From the NCBI RefSeq assembly GCF_002872075.1, contig NZ_PGGU01000007.1, positions 62,001-126,000 on the forward strand: a DNA stretch of 64,000 bases, written 5' to 3'. The position numbers were made by a program, and so were the translations under genes. The notes under the pieces were generated by a model. It made no database searches. It saw nothing but the letters and a program-made list of their open reading frames with translations, and was not told where the DNA came from. Positions 18,986 to 28,605 of this stretch are shown here, piece after piece (position 1 is the stretch's first letter; each line of letters starts with the position of its first letter). Source of the DNA: Microbacterium aurantiacum (GTDB lineage Bacteria > Actinomycetota > Actinomycetes > Actinomycetales > Microbacteriaceae).

Positions 18986-21610
18986 ATGGCCGCGTCCGTA
19001 CAGAACCAGATTCCTGACAAGCCCGCACTCGAAGGTCTCGAAGCGAAGTGGGATGCCGCGTGGCGCGACCAGGGCACGTACCTGTTCGACCGCATCCGCG
19101 CCGCTGCCGCCGGCCGCGAGGGCGTCTACTCGATCGACACGCCCCCGCCGACGGCATCCGGCTCGCTGCACATCGGGCACGTGTTCTCGTACACGCACAC
19201 CGACATCAAGGCTCGTTTCGAGCGGATGCGCGGCAAGACCGTGTTCTACCCGATGGGCTGGGACGACAACGGCCTGCCCACCGAACGCCGGGTGCAGAAC
19301 TACTACGGCGTCCGCTGCGACCCGACTCTTCCCTACGATGCCGACTTCACTCCCCCGTTCGAGGGCGGTGACAACAAGTCCAGCCGTGCAGCCGATCAGC
19401 TGCCGATCAGCCGTCGCAACTTCATCGAGCTGTGCGAGCGGCTGACCGTCGAAGACGAGAAGCAGTTCGAGAGCCTGTTCCGCCAGCTCGGCCTCAGCGT
19501 CGACTGGACCCAGACCTATCGCACCATCTCCGACGACACGATCCGTCAGAGCCAGCTCGCGTTCCTGCGCAACATCGAGCGCGGCGAGGCGTACCAGGCA
19601 CTGGCGCCGACCCTGTGGGACGTCGACTTCCGCTCGGCGATCGCACAGGCCGAACTGGAGGACCGCGACCAGCAGGCGGCATTCCACACGATCGAGTTCC
19701 CGTTCGCGGACGGCTCAGGCACGATCGCCGTCGACACGACGCGCCCCGAGCTGCTGCCGGCGTGCATCGCGATCGTGACGCATCCGGAGGGCCCCCACAA
19801 GCACCTCATCGGCACGAAGGTGCGCACCCCGTTCTTCGACGCCGAGATCGAGATCCACGGCCATCACCTCGCCCAGCCAGACAAGGGAACCGGGGCCGCG
19901 ATGGTCTGCACCTTCGGTGACGTGACCGACATCATCTGGTGGCGCGAGCTGCGCACGACGACCGGCGAATCGCTGCCGAACATGACCACGATCGGCCTGG
20001 ACGGCCGGTTCCTCCCCGAAGCCCCCTCTCTGGTGTCGGGTGCGGATGCCCGCGACTGGTACGCCGAGAGCATGGGGGGCAAGACGGTCTTCAGTGCGCG
20101 CAAGGCACTCGTGGAGAAGCTGCAGGAGACCGGCGACATGACGGCCGTCGGCAAGCCGTTCAACCACGCGGTGAAGTTCTTCGAGAAGGGCGACCGTCCG
20201 CTCGAGATCGTCTCGACCCGTCAGTGGTACATCCGCAACGGCGCCAGGGATGCGAAGCTCCGCGATGAGCTCATCGCCCACGGTGCCGGACTCGCCTGGC
20301 ATCCCGACTTCATGCGCGTGCGCTACGAGAACTGGGTGGGCGGACTCACCGGCGACTGGCTGGTGTCCCGTCAGCGCTTCTTCGGCGTGCCGATCCCGCT
20401 CTGGTACGCGCTCGATGAGAACGGCGAACGCGACTACGAACGGGTGCTGACTCCCGACGCCGCCATGCTGCCGATCGACCCGACGACCGACGTGCCCGCA
20501 GGTTACACCGAGGCACAGCGCGGTGTCGCAGGCGGATTCGACGCCGAGGCGGACATTCTCGACACCTGGGCCACGTCGTCCCTCACTCCCCAGCTGGCCG
20601 GCGGCTGGAAGCGCGACGAGGAGCTGTGGAACCTCACCGCACCGTTCGACCTCCGCCCGCAGGGCCAGGACATCATCCGCACCTGGCTGTTCTCGACGAT
20701 GCTGCGCTCGACTCTCGAGGACGACCGCGCGCCGTGGCGCAACGCCGCGATCAGCGGCTTCATCGTCGACCCCGACCGCAAGAAGATGTCGAAGTCCAAG
20801 GGCAACGTCGTCACGCCGGCCGACATCCTCGCATCCCATGGCTCGGATGCCGTGCGCTACTGGTCCGCGTCCAGCCGTCTCGGGATGGACGCCGCGTTCG
20901 ACCCGCAGAACCCGACGCAGGTGAAGATCGGCCGCCGTCTGGCGATCAAGGTGCTGAACGCCGCGAAGTTCGTGCTGTCGTTCCCGGTCCCCGAGGGCGC
21001 GCAGGTCACGCACGCGCTGGATGCGTCGATGCTCGCAGCCCTCGATGCCGTGATCCGCGATGCGACGAAGGCGTACGAGAACTACGACCAGGCGAAGGCG
21101 CTCGAGATCACCGAGGCGTTCTTCTGGACGTTCTGCGACGACTACCTCGAACTCGTCAAGGAGCGCGCGTACGACCAGACCGACATCGGGCAGGCATCGG
21201 CCGCACTCACGCTGCGTCTCGCTCTCTCGGCGCTGCTGCGGCTGCTCGCTCCGGTGCTGTCGTTCGCGACCGAGGAGGCATGGTCCTGGTTCGAGGACGG
21301 GTCGGTGCACACGGCGGCCTGGCCGGAGCCGCTCGGCTTCGACGGCGACCCGGCGGTCCTGTCCGCCGCGAGCGAGGCGCTCATCGGCATCCGTCGCGCG
21401 AAGACCGAGGCGAAGGCCTCCCAGAAGACGCCGGTCGCCCGCGCGGCGATCGCGGCTCCCGCTGCGAAGCTCGAAGCGCTCCGCGCCGCGGCCGACGACC
21501 TGCGTGCGGTCGGACGCATCGCCGAGCTGGAGTTCTCCGAGGCAGAGGCTTTCGCGGTCACCGCGATCGAACTCGCTCCCGTCGAGCCCGTCGTGGGCGA
21601 GGACAACTGA
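18986..21610 (+). CDS. valS: Valyl-tRNA synthetase
   Basis: An 874-aa class I synthetase. HIGH reads HIGH at residues 62-65 (SGSLHIGHVFSYTHTD) and KMSKS at about 600-604 (RKKMSKSKGNVVTP). The editing domain is recognised by TTRPELLPACIAIVTHPEG, and a C-terminal anticodon-binding domain follows. The start MAASVQNQIP is preceded by GAGGAGA at good spacing; the open frame extends much further upstream, but that part is antisense to the peptide-binding lipoprotein gene and is not used. Confidence 0.97.
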   Translation: MAASVQNQIPDKPALEGLEAKWDAAWRDQGTYLFDRIRAAAAGREGVYSIDTPPPTASGSLHIGHVFSYTHTDIKARFERMRGKTVFYPMGWDDNGLPTERRVQNYYGVRCDPTLPYDADFTPPFEGGDNKSSRAADQLPISRRNFIELCERLTVEDEKQFESLFRQLGLSVDWTQTYRTISDDTIRQSQLAFLRNIERGEAYQALAPTLWDVDFRSAIAQAELEDRDQQAAFHTIEFPFADGSGTIAVDTTRPELLPACIAIVTHPEGPHKHLIGTKVRTPFFDAEIEIHGHHLAQPDKGTGAAMVCTFGDVTDIIWWRELRTTTGESLPNMTTIGLDGRFLPEAPSLVSGADARDWYAESMGGKTVFSARKALVEKLQETGDMTAVGKPFNHAVKFFEKGDRPLEIVSTRQWYIRNGARDAKLRDELIAHGAGLAWHPDFMRVRYENWVGGLTGDWLVSRQRFFGVPIPLWYALDENGERDYERVLTPDAAMLPIDPTTDVPAGYTEAQRGVAGGFDAEADILDTWATSSLTPQLAGGWKRDEELWNLTAPFDLRPQGQDIIRTWLFSTMLRSTLEDDRAPWRNAAISGFIVDPDRKKMSKSKGNVVTPADILASHGSDAVRYWSASSRLGMDAAFDPQNPTQVKIGRRLAIKVLNAAKFVLSFPVPEGAQVTHALDASMLAALDAVIRDATKAYENYDQAKALEITEAFFWTFCDDYLELVKERAYDQTDIGQASAALTLRLALSALLRLLAPVLSFATEEAWSWFEDGSVHTAAWPEPLGFDGDPAVLSAASEALIGIRRAKTEAKASQKTPVARAAIAAPAAKLEALRAAADDLRAVGRIAELEFSEAEAFAVTAIELAPVEPVVGEDN

Positions 21611-21825
21611 TGCAGCTGGGCACGCGCTGGGCCGCTGGGTCCGAGGCGCCGGCTTCGGTACCCGCGGCGCTGCGCCCGGCGATCGCCGAGGTCGAGGCAC
21701 GCGGCCTGCGCGGCCACTGGACGCTCACCTGGCTCGAGGGCCGTGCGACCGCGGAACTCGACTCGGGCTGGGAGGTCCTGCAGACCGCCTCGGGCGACGT
21801 GATCGCGCGGCCGTTCGAGGACTGA
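21610..21825 (+). CDS. Small hypothetical protein coupled to valS
   Basis: A 71-aa protein whose ATG shares one base with the valS stop (TGATG), implying reinitiation. It begins MQLGTRWAAG and ends VIARPFED. The central part (RGHWTLTWLEGRATAELDSG) is beta-rich in appearance and contains no cysteine or membrane segment. I do not recognise a family. The coupling and GC-rich codon use support a real gene. Confidence 0.6.
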   Translation: MQLGTRWAAGSEAPASVPAALRPAIAEVEARGLRGHWTLTWLEGRATAELDSGWEVLQTASGDVIARPFED

Positions 21826-21835
21826 TCCGGGTTTT

Positions 21836-22060
21836 TCAGCGCCGCGGCAACCCGAGTTGCGCGAGGGCGTGATCCACGGCCCGCGGGTCGTGTCGGCGCG
21901 CCTGCTGCTCGCGGAGCATGTCGAGGGCGATCTCCCGGCGCTCGGCACGGGCGGCGATGCGTCGATCGACGTGCCGGGAGAGCCCGAGGGCGAGCTGCTG
22001 AAGAAACCGCTCGAAGCGCGTCGGGGCGGCGAGGCGAAGTGTGGCTGTGGTCATGATCAC
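21836..22060 (-). CDS. Small basic hypothetical protein downstream of ArsR-type regulator
   Basis: A 74-aa Arg- and Ala-rich, probably all-helical protein (FERFLQQLALGLSRHVDRR, ALDMLREQQARRHDPRAVDH). The start overlaps the regulator's stop by 4 bp, so both should be made from one mRNA. Small helical proteins of this kind accompany HTH_20/ArsR repressors in other Micrococcales; no role is known. It converges on the valS-linked gene. Confidence 0.6.
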   Translation of the reverse strand: MIMTTATLRLAAPTRFERFLQQLALGLSRHVDRRIAARAERREIALDMLREQQARRHDPRAVDHALAQLGLPRR

Positions 22061-22662
22061 TCCTCAGGGCTGGTGCGGCGGCTGGCCGCCGTCGGAAGGT
22101 CGAAGATCTCGGCGCGCAGAGACACTCGACGCACATCGGGTCCGGTCTGCCCGCGGAAGCGCCGAATCGCACTCTCGACGATCGACTCCAGCTCCTCGCG
22201 CAACTCCATCACCTGGGCGGCCGTCATATCGAGGTGAGTCGTCATCGTGAGGCCGACGTCACGCCAGTCCTCCGGCACGTCCGTCTGCGGCCGGTTGAGG
22301 TAAGCCATGAGGGTCTCGTGGCGAAGACGGAAGAACTCCGAAGTCACGATCTGAGCGGCGGCACGATTCGCGGGCGACATGGCCTCGTCGGGTCCCGGGA
22401 CCTCGATGCGACCCTTCGGACGCTCCCACCACCGTTCCCGGGCGGTGCCTCGCCCCTCGACCTCGTGGATGAGGCCATGGGCAGCGAGGGCTCGCAGGTG
22501 ATAGCTGGTCGATCCGGACGTCTCGCCCACAAGCGCAGCGAGCGAGCTCGCCGTCTGCGGGCCCCGGGCGGCGAGCAGGTCGAAGATCTGCACGCGCAGC
22601 GGGTGTGCGAGAGCCTTCAGCGCGCTGGAATCGAGCTTCCGTACCTGAGTGTCATCTTGCAT
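22057..22662 (-). CDS. ArsR-type (HTH_20) winged-helix transcriptional regulator
   Basis: A 201-aa regulator. Residues 10-85 form a winged helix: LKALAHPLRVQIFDLLAARG, SSLAALVGETSGSTSYHLRA, GLIHEVEGRGTARERWW. The rest is a helical domain of the type found in longer ArsR-like proteins, with no obvious metal-binding cysteines, so a metal is an unlikely signal. I chose the ATG at 22662 because TATCTT lies 7 nt upstream (leaderless), inside a palindrome that is probably its own operator. An alternative TTG at 22698 would place the start inside the operator array. Confidence 0.85.
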   Translation of the reverse strand: MQDDTQVRKLDSSALKALAHPLRVQIFDLLAARGPQTASSLAALVGETSGSTSYHLRALAAHGLIHEVEGRGTARERWWERPKGRIEVPGPDEAMSPANRAAAQIVTSEFFRLRHETLMAYLNRPQTDVPEDWRDVGLTMTTHLDMTAAQVMELREELESIVESAIRRFRGQTGPDVRRVSLRAEIFDLPTAASRRTSPEE

Positions 22663-22663
22663 G

Positions 22664-22714
22664 CTTGCAAAGATACCTTTGCAAGTGTTTCTTTGCAAGT
22701 ATTTCTTTGCATTG
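22664..22714. promoter_or_regulatory. Operator array for the ArsR-type regulator
   Basis: Four copies of one 9-bp half-site fill the 60-bp gap between kbl and the regulator: CTTGCAAAG at 22664-22672, then its complement CTTTGCAAG at 22677-22685 and 22691-22699, and CTTTGCATT at 22706-22714. The first two make a perfect inverted repeat with a 4-bp centre that overlaps the minus-strand -10 TATCTT (22675-22670), so the regulator should repress itself. Confidence 0.75.
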
Positions 22715-22722
22715 TGTGAGTG

Positions 22723-23901
22723 TCAGCCCACAGTCGCACGGGCCGCCACGAATGCCGCGACGCATCGCTCGATCTGCTCGGGGGTGTGAGCGGCCGAAAG
22801 CTGCACACGGATCCGCGCCGCTCCCCGCGGGACCACCGGGAAGCTGAACGCCGTCACGTACACCCCTTGGGCCTGCATCTCTCTCGCGATCTGTGCGGTG
22901 AGCGATGCGTCCCCGAACATCACCGGCACGATCGGATGCTCACCGGGAAGCAGATCGAACCCCTCGGCGGTCATCCGCTCGCGGAACAGTGCGGCGTTGT
23001 TCCGCAACTGCGCCCGCAGATCGGCCGAGCCCTCGACGAGGTCGAGCGCGGTCAGCGTCCCCGCGACGATCGCCGGCGCGAGCGTGTTGGAGAACAGGTA
23101 GGGCCGGGAACGCTGGCGCAGCAGTGCGACGACATCCCGGTGCGAGGCGACGTAGCCTCCGGATGCGCCGCCCAGGGCCTTTCCGAAGGTGCCGGTGTAG
23201 ATGTCGACGCGGTCCGCGACGCCGCAGAGCTCGGGCGTGCCGCGGCCGTTCTCGCCGACGAAGCCGACGGCATGGGAGTCGTCGACGAACACCAGCGCGT
23301 CGTAGCGCTCGGCCAGATCGCAGATCTCGGCGAGCGGGGCGATATAGCCGTCCATCGAGAACACGCCGTCGGTGACGACCACGCGGAACCGCGCATCCGC
23401 CGCCGCCCGCAGCTGCTCCTCGAGGTCGGCCATGTCGCGGTTGCGGTACCGAAGCCGTCTGGCTTTCGAGAGCCGGATGCCGTCGATGATCGACGCGTGA
23501 TTGAGCTCGTCGGAGATGATCGCGTCCTCCGCACCGAACAGCGTCTCGAACACTCCCCCGTTCGCGTCGAAACAGGAGGAGTACAGGATGGCATCGTCGG
23601 TACCGAGGAAGCCCGAGAGGCGACGTTCGAGCTCGAGGTGCTGCTCCTGGGTGCCGCAGATGAAGCGCACGCTGGCGAGGCCGTAGCCCCACTCCTGCAG
23701 AGCCGTGGTCGCAGCATCCAGGATCCGCGGGTCGTCGGCGAGCCCCAGGTAGTTGTTCGCGCAGAAGTTCAGCACCTCCGCACCGTCGGCGGTGATCTCC
23801 GCCCGCTGCGGGCCGCGGATCCCGCGCTCATGCTTGGTGAGCCCGGCATCCTCGATGGCGGCCAGCTCGGTCGCCAGGTGCTTCTGGAAAGTCCCGTACA
23901 T
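22723..23901 (-). CDS. kbl: Glycine C-acetyltransferase (2-amino-3-ketobutyrate CoA ligase)
   Basis: A 392-aa PLP enzyme of the alpha-oxoamine synthase family. It cleaves 2-amino-3-ketobutyrate with CoA to glycine and acetyl-CoA, completing threonine breakdown started by Tdh. Seen: [11 protein letters not shown], the cofactor-binding [15 protein letters not shown], and the PLP lysine in [14 protein letters not shown]. The start [10 protein letters not shown] shares one base with the tdh stop (TGATG), with GGAG 6 nt upstream. Length is normal. Confidence 0.95.
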   Translation of the reverse strand: MYGTFQKHLATELAAIEDAGLTKHERGIRGPQRAEITADGAEVLNFCANNYLGLADDPRILDAATTALQEWGYGLASVRFICGTQEQHLELERRLSGFLGTDDAILYSSCFDANGGVFETLFGAEDAIISDELNHASIIDGIRLSKARRLRYRNRDMADLEEQLRAAADARFRVVVTDGVFSMDGYIAPLAEICDLAERYDALVFVDDSHAVGFVGENGRGTPELCGVADRVDIYTGTFGKALGGASGGYVASHRDVVALLRQRSRPYLFSNTLAPAIVAGTLTALDLVEGSADLRAQLRNNAALFRERMTAEGFDLLPGEHPIVPVMFGDASLTAQIAREMQAQGVYVTAFSFPVVPRGAARIRVQLSAAHTPEQIERCVAAFVAARATVG

Positions 23902-24944
23902 CACAACTCCGTCCAATCGAGGATGATCTTGCCCGTTCCCGCCGACTCCGCAGCCGCGAAGCCCTTCTCCCAGTCGCGCGCCGGAATCACATCGGCGATG
24001 ACCCGCCCGATCGAAGCGCGCAGCGTCGCGCTGCTCTGCAGCATCGCGCCCATCGCGTTCCAGGTCTCGAACATCTCGCGGCCGTAGATGCCCTTGATCG
24101 TGAGCATGTGCGTGACGAGCTTGCCCCAGTCGACGCCGAATCCGCTGGTCGGCAGGCCGAGCATCGCGATGCGTCCGCCGTGGTTCATGTTGTCGATCAT
24201 CGCCGGCAGAGCGGAAGCGGCCCCGCTCATCTCGAATCCGATGTCGAAGCCCTCGCGCATTCCGAGGGTCGCTTGAGCCTCCCGGATGTCGCGCTTCGAG
24301 ACGTCGACGACCTCATCGGCGCCCATCTGCCGAGCCATCTCGAGCCGTGGAGCACTGACGTCGGTGGCGACGATGAAACGTGCGCCGGCGTGACGTGCCA
24401 CGGCGATCGCCATCAGCCCGATCGGTCCGCACCCGGTGATGAGGACGTCCTCGCCGATGAGCGGGAAGGTCAGGGCGGTGTGCACGGCGTTGCCGAGCGG
24501 GTCGAAGATCGCCCCCAGCTCCGGACTCACGTCGGAGTGGTGCACCCAGACGTTGGTCGCCGGCAATGAGAGGTACTCGGCGAATGCGCCGTCGCGCTGC
24601 AGCCCCAGCCCGATGGTGCGGATGCACATCTGGCGGCGGCCGGCACGGCAGTTGCGGCACGTGCCGCACACGATGTGTCCCTCTCCGGAGACGCGGTCAC
24701 CGACGGTGATGTCGTGCACGAGGGGTCCGACCTCGACGACTTCGCCGTAGAACTCGTGTCCGGGGATCAGCGGCGCCTCGATCGCAGAAGCAGCCCAATC
24801 GTCCCAACGGCGGATATGGAGGTCGGTGCCGCAGATGCCGGTCCGGAGCACGCGGATGACCACCTCGTCGGCACCCGCCACCGGATCCGGGCGATCGACG
24901 AGTTCGAGTCCCGCTGCGCGTTCAGCTTTGAACAGTGCCTTCAT
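23901..24944 (-). CDS. tdh: L-threonine 3-dehydrogenase
   Basis: A 347-aa zinc-dependent medium-chain dehydrogenase that oxidises L-threonine to 2-amino-3-ketobutyrate. Catalytic zinc ligands: C38 ([11 protein letters not shown]) and the GHE motif at 62-64. Structural zinc cysteines occur in [15 protein letters not shown]. The Rossmann motif GCGPIGLMA is present. The start [10 protein letters not shown] at 24944 is preceded by a weak GAAG; a longer reading frame upstream overlaps the LysR gene and is discarded. It is cotranscribed with kbl and divergent from a LysR-type regulator. Confidence 0.95.
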   Translation of the reverse strand: MKALFKAERAAGLELVDRPDPVAGADEVVIRVLRTGICGTDLHIRRWDDWAASAIEAPLIPGHEFYGEVVEVGPLVHDITVGDRVSGEGHIVCGTCRNCRAGRRQMCIRTIGLGLQRDGAFAEYLSLPATNVWVHHSDVSPELGAIFDPLGNAVHTALTFPLIGEDVLITGCGPIGLMAIAVARHAGARFIVATDVSAPRLEMARQMGADEVVDVSKRDIREAQATLGMREGFDIGFEMSGAASALPAMIDNMNHGGRIAMLGLPTSGFGVDWGKLVTHMLTIKGIYGREMFETWNAMGAMLQSSATLRASIGRVIADVIPARDWEKGFAAAESAGTGKIILDWTEL

Positions 24945-24955
24945 GCTTCGATCAC

Positions 24956-25019
24956 ACCGTACGCGACGTTGTAGAGCCATCGTCAATATCTGCATCGTCG
25001 ATGTAGATGGGGCTAATGT
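24956..25019. promoter_or_regulatory. Divergent promoter/operator region between tdh and LysR gene
   Basis: For the LysR gene, TAATGT (25014-25019) ends 6 nt before the GTG. For tdh, TTGACG (24986-24981) and TACGGT (24961-24956) lie on the minus strand with a 19-nt spacer. Between them, CATCGTCGATG (24993-25003) is an 11-bp palindrome, and a related CATCGTC is at 24979-24985: a plausible LysR-type binding site. Confidence 0.5.
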
Positions 25020-25025
25020 TTGAAC

Positions 25026-25934
25026 GTGGAACTCCATCACCTCCAGATCCTTCGGGAGCTGGGCGCTCTGGGCAGCGTCACCGCGGTCGCCGAGGCTCTG
25101 AACGTCACGCCCTCCGCCGTCTCGCAGCATCTGGCCGCGCTGCAGCGGGGCTTCCGCACGCCGCTCACACGCAGAGAGGGGCGCCGGCTCATCCTCACTC
25201 CGGCCGGCGAGGTGCTCGCCGCCGCCGGCGCTGAGGCGATCGATGCCATGGCCGCCGCCCGAAGCGCACTCGACGAGTTCGAGGGCGCGAGGGCCGGCGT
25301 CGTGTCGATCAGCGGCTTCCACAGCGTCGGCCAGGTGCTCTTCGGACCTCTGATCCGCGAGCTGGCCAGCACGACGGACTCCCCCACCGTCCGCCTGACC
25401 GACGAAGACGTCGCGCAGAGCGACTTCCCGGCTCTCACCGCCCGCTACGACCTGGTGCTCGCACACCGCATGGAGCATTCGGCTCCATGGCCGACGGACG
25501 GCGTCCGCAGCCTCACCCTCGTCCGTGAGCCGCTGGACGTCGCCGTCTCGGCATCCCATCCCCTCGCCTCCCGGCGAACCGTCTCACCCGACGAGGTCGT
25601 CGACCACCCCTGGGTGACCAGCCGCATCGGATACTCCCCCGACGACGTCCTGAAGGCCGTCTCCGCCGTGGCGGGGCGGTCGGTCGACGTGCGTCACCGA
25701 ATCAACGACTACGGCGCCGTCGCGGCCGTGGTCGCGGCGGGCGAGGTGCTCGGGATGCTGCCCAGGTACACCTCGCGCAGCGTCGACGATCGCGACATCA
25801 CCCGCCTTCCGCTGCGCGGTGTGAGCACCCACCGCATGATCGACGTACTGGCCAGGCCGGAGAATCTTCGACGGCGCTCCGTCCGCGTCGTCGTCGAGGC
25901 ACTCGAGCGAGTGATGGCTAGGCTCAGAGAATGA
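25026..25934 (+). CDS. LysR-family transcriptional regulator
   Basis: A 302-aa LysR-type regulator: an N-terminal winged helix ([37 protein letters not shown]) followed by a periplasmic-binding-like effector domain. It is divergent from tdh-kbl, so control of threonine catabolism is the first hypothesis, but the gene also begins an operon with an M3 peptidase (ATGA overlap). The GTG at 25026 is preferred: it fits the family N-terminus and follows TAATGT by 6 nt; a TTG at 25020 is possible. Confidence 0.9.
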   Translation: MELHHLQILRELGALGSVTAVAEALNVTPSAVSQHLAALQRGFRTPLTRREGRRLILTPAGEVLAAAGAEAIDAMAAARSALDEFEGARAGVVSISGFHSVGQVLFGPLIRELASTTDSPTVRLTDEDVAQSDFPALTARYDLVLAHRMEHSAPWPTDGVRSLTLVREPLDVAVSASHPLASRRTVSPDEVVDHPWVTSRIGYSPDDVLKAVSAVAGRSVDVRHRINDYGAVAAVVAAGEVLGMLPRYTSRSVDDRDITRLPLRGVSTHRMIDVLARPENLRRRSVRVVVEALERVMARLRE

Positions 25935-27982
25935 TCGACGTCTCGAATCCGCTTCTCCAGCCGTCCGCTCTTCCCTATGGGCTTCCCGACTACGACGCGA
26001 TCCGGCCGGAGCACTATCTCCCGGCCTTCCGCGCCGCCTTCGACGAACATCTGAAGGAGATCTCCCGCATCACGATGGTGCGCTCGATGCCGACGTTCGA
26101 GAACACCATCGAGGCACTGGAGCGCTCGGGCGAGCAGCTCGATCGCGTAGCGCATGCCTTCTACACCGTCAGCTCCGCCGATGCGACGCCTGCGATCCAG
26201 GACGTCGAAGAGCAACTCGCCCCGCTGATGGCCGCGCACCAGGATGCGATCACGCTCGACGGAGCTCTCTACTGGCGCGTGCAGCAGGTGCACGATCAAC
26301 TCGATCAGCTGGACCTCGACCCGGAGCAGCGCTATCTCGTCGAACGCCACCACCGCGAGATGACGCATGCGGGAGCGGCGCTCGACGACGAGGCCAAGGC
26401 GCGGCTGACAGCGCTGAACCAGCAGCTCTCGACCCTCAGCAACACGTTCGAGCGCAATCTGCTGAACGACACGAACGACCTGGCGGTCGTGTTCGATTCC
26501 GTCGACGAACTCGACGGCCTCAGCAGCGGCGAGTTGTCTGCGGCGTCGCGGTCCGCGCAGGAACGAGGGCTCGACGGCAAGTTCGTGATCTCGCTTCCTC
26601 TGTTCACCGGGCACCCCCACCTCGCTCAACTGCGGAACCGGGAATCTCGGCGCCGCATCATGGCGGCGTCACGATCGCGCGGGGGCCGAGACAACGCGAA
26701 CGACAACAGACCGGTGCTGGCCGAGATCGTGCGCCTGCGCGCCGAACGGGCTGCACTCCTCGGCTACGACTCGCACGCCGCCTACGTGACGGCGGATGAG
26801 ACGGCGGGCAACCCTGAGGCGGTCGAACGGATGCTCCGCGAGCTCGCCGCGCCCTCCGCGCGCAACGCCGCCGCCGAACGCGAGTCGTTGCAGAGCCTCG
26901 TCGATGAGACCGAGGTCGAGCCGTTCGCCGTCGAAGCGCACGACTGGGCGTTCTACACGGAGAAGGTCCGCGCGGCGCGCTACGACATCGACACCGCCGC
27001 GCTGCGCCCATGGTTCGAGGCCGAGCGCGTGCTGCGGGACGGCGTGTTCCATGCCGCGACGATGCTGTACGGAGTGACCTTCACCGAGCGCGAGGACATT
27101 GTCTCGTACCACCCGGGCGCTCGGGTTTTCGAGGTGCACGACGAGGACGGCAGCCCTGTGGGCCTGTACGTCCTCGACCTGTACACCCGGGATTCCAAGC
27201 GCGGTGGCGCCTGGATGAATCCGATCGTGAGCCAGTCCCATCTGCGCGGCACACTCCCGGTCGTCGTCAACAACCTCAATGTGCCGCAGCCGGGCGACGG
27301 CGAGCCCACGCTCCTCACGCTCGACGAGGTCACGACCCTGTTCCACGAGTTCGGGCACGCCCTCCACGGTCTCTTCGCGGTCGTCACCTACCCGCACTTC
27401 GCGGGCACGAACGTGTTCCGCGACTTCGTCGAGTTCCCCAGCCAGGTCAACGAGATGTGGATCCTCTGGCCGGAGGTGCTCGACAACTATGCGAGGCACC
27501 ACGAGACGGGCGAGCCGCTGGACCCGGGTGTGGTCGAGCGGCTGCGCGCCACCGAGACCTTCGATCAGGGGCACGCGACGAGCGAGTACCTCGCGGCGGC
27601 ATGGCTGGATCAGGCCTGGCATCGTGTCGGCCCGCCAGACGCGGCGGTCGACGTCGCGACGTTCGAAGTGGCAGCGCTGGCGGACATCGGGCTCGACAAC
27701 CCGGCAGTCCCCACGCGCTACTCGTCGACGTACTTCGCGCACGTGTTCTCCGGCGGCTACAGCGCCGGGTACTACTCCTACATCTGGAGCGAGGTGCTCG
27801 ACGCCGACACCGTGGACTGGTTCCGGTCGAACGGAGGCCTGACCCGGGAGAACGGCGACCGCTTCCGTCGGCGTCTTCTCGGCGTCGGCGGGTCGAAGGA
27901 TCCGCTCGATGCGTACCGCGACTTCCGCGGCCGCGACGCCGAGATCGCCCCGTTGCTGAAGCGGCGTGGCCTGAAAGCATGA
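25931..27982 (+). CDS. dcp: M3-family metallopeptidase (peptidyl-dipeptidase Dcp-like)
   Basis: A 683-aa zinc peptidase of family M3. The zinc motif HEFGH is at about residues 472-476 (TTLFHEFGHALHG), with the downstream Glu ligand in FVEFPSQVNEMW. The N-terminal GLPDYDAIRPEHYLPAF is typical of Dcp/oligopeptidase A. There is no signal peptide, so it should be cytoplasmic and degrade short peptides. The start overlaps the LysR stop (ATGA) and the stop overlaps the methyltransferase start (ATGA). Confidence 0.93.
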   Translation: MIDVSNPLLQPSALPYGLPDYDAIRPEHYLPAFRAAFDEHLKEISRITMVRSMPTFENTIEALERSGEQLDRVAHAFYTVSSADATPAIQDVEEQLAPLMAAHQDAITLDGALYWRVQQVHDQLDQLDLDPEQRYLVERHHREMTHAGAALDDEAKARLTALNQQLSTLSNTFERNLLNDTNDLAVVFDSVDELDGLSSGELSAASRSAQERGLDGKFVISLPLFTGHPHLAQLRNRESRRRIMAASRSRGGRDNANDNRPVLAEIVRLRAERAALLGYDSHAAYVTADETAGNPEAVERMLRELAAPSARNAAAERESLQSLVDETEVEPFAVEAHDWAFYTEKVRAARYDIDTAALRPWFEAERVLRDGVFHAATMLYGVTFTEREDIVSYHPGARVFEVHDEDGSPVGLYVLDLYTRDSKRGGAWMNPIVSQSHLRGTLPVVVNNLNVPQPGDGEPTLLTLDEVTTLFHEFGHALHGLFAVVTYPHFAGTNVFRDFVEFPSQVNEMWILWPEVLDNYARHHETGEPLDPGVVERLRATETFDQGHATSEYLAAAWLDQAWHRVGPPDAAVDVATFEVAALADIGLDNPAVPTRYSSTYFAHVFSGGYSAGYYSYIWSEVLDADTVDWFRSNGGLTRENGDRFRRRLLGVGGSKDPLDAYRDFRGRDAEIAPLLKRRGLKA

Positions 27983-28590
27983 CCGACGCGTCGCTTGTGG
28001 CGATCCGGTCCGAGTTCAACGGGCGGGCAGCCGATTACGACGACGGCATCTTCCACCGCGACCTGGCGGAAGCCGTGGCCGAGTTCGCCGACCTGACCGG
28101 AGTGCGCACCGTTCTCGACGTCGCGACCGGCACAGGGCTCGCACTCCGGGCCCTGGAAGACCGCGCTCCGGGGCTCGATCTGATCGGCGTGGACATCTCG
28201 CCGGCAATGCTGGCCGTCGCCCGCACTGCGCTGCCGCGCGCACGGTGGATCGAAGCGGAGGCGGCAGCGCTTCCGCTCCCCGATCAGGCCGTCGACCTGA
28301 TCACCTGCGTGACTGCGCTGCACCTCATCCCTGACACGGCCCGCGCGACTGCCGAGTGGCGACAAGTGCTGCGGCCGGGAGCCACGGTCGTGACGGCGAC
28401 GTTTCTGCGCGGCGGTCGTCATCTGGCACCGCCGAAGCAGCGGCCCTTCGCTGTGGACCACGATTCATTCGACACCGCGGGCACCCTGCGCGCGACGTTC
28501 GCGCCATTCGGCTTCGCCGTGGCACGGCACCACGAGTGGCGAGGAAACGAGATGGGGATGCTCATCGCGGAACTCCGCGCAGAAGGCTAG
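27979..28590 (+). CDS. Class I SAM-dependent methyltransferase
   Basis: A 203-aa Rossmann-fold methyltransferase. Motif I is VLDVATGTGLALRAL, followed by the acidic end of strand 2 (LIGVDISPAMLAVA) and the post-motif LITCVTALHLIPDTARA. It resembles UbiE/Coq5-type enzymes, but nothing nearby gives a substrate. The start overlaps the M3 peptidase stop (ATGA). It is last in the LysR-dcp operon and converges on the peptidase E-like gene. Confidence 0.88.
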   Translation: MTDASLVAIRSEFNGRAADYDDGIFHRDLAEAVAEFADLTGVRTVLDVATGTGLALRALEDRAPGLDLIGVDISPAMLAVARTALPRARWIEAEAAALPLPDQAVDLITCVTALHLIPDTARATAEWRQVLRPGATVVTATFLRGGRHLAPPKQRPFAVDHDSFDTAGTLRATFAPFGFAVARHHEWRGNEMGMLIAELRAEG

Positions 28591-28605
28591 GCCGGAATCG
28601 GCGTG

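Noticed and set aside
22698-22712. Longer ArsR start codons (TTG 22698)
   Set aside because: These would put the coding start within the repeated operator half-sites; the ATG at 22662 has a matching -10 and begins the conserved domain sensibly.
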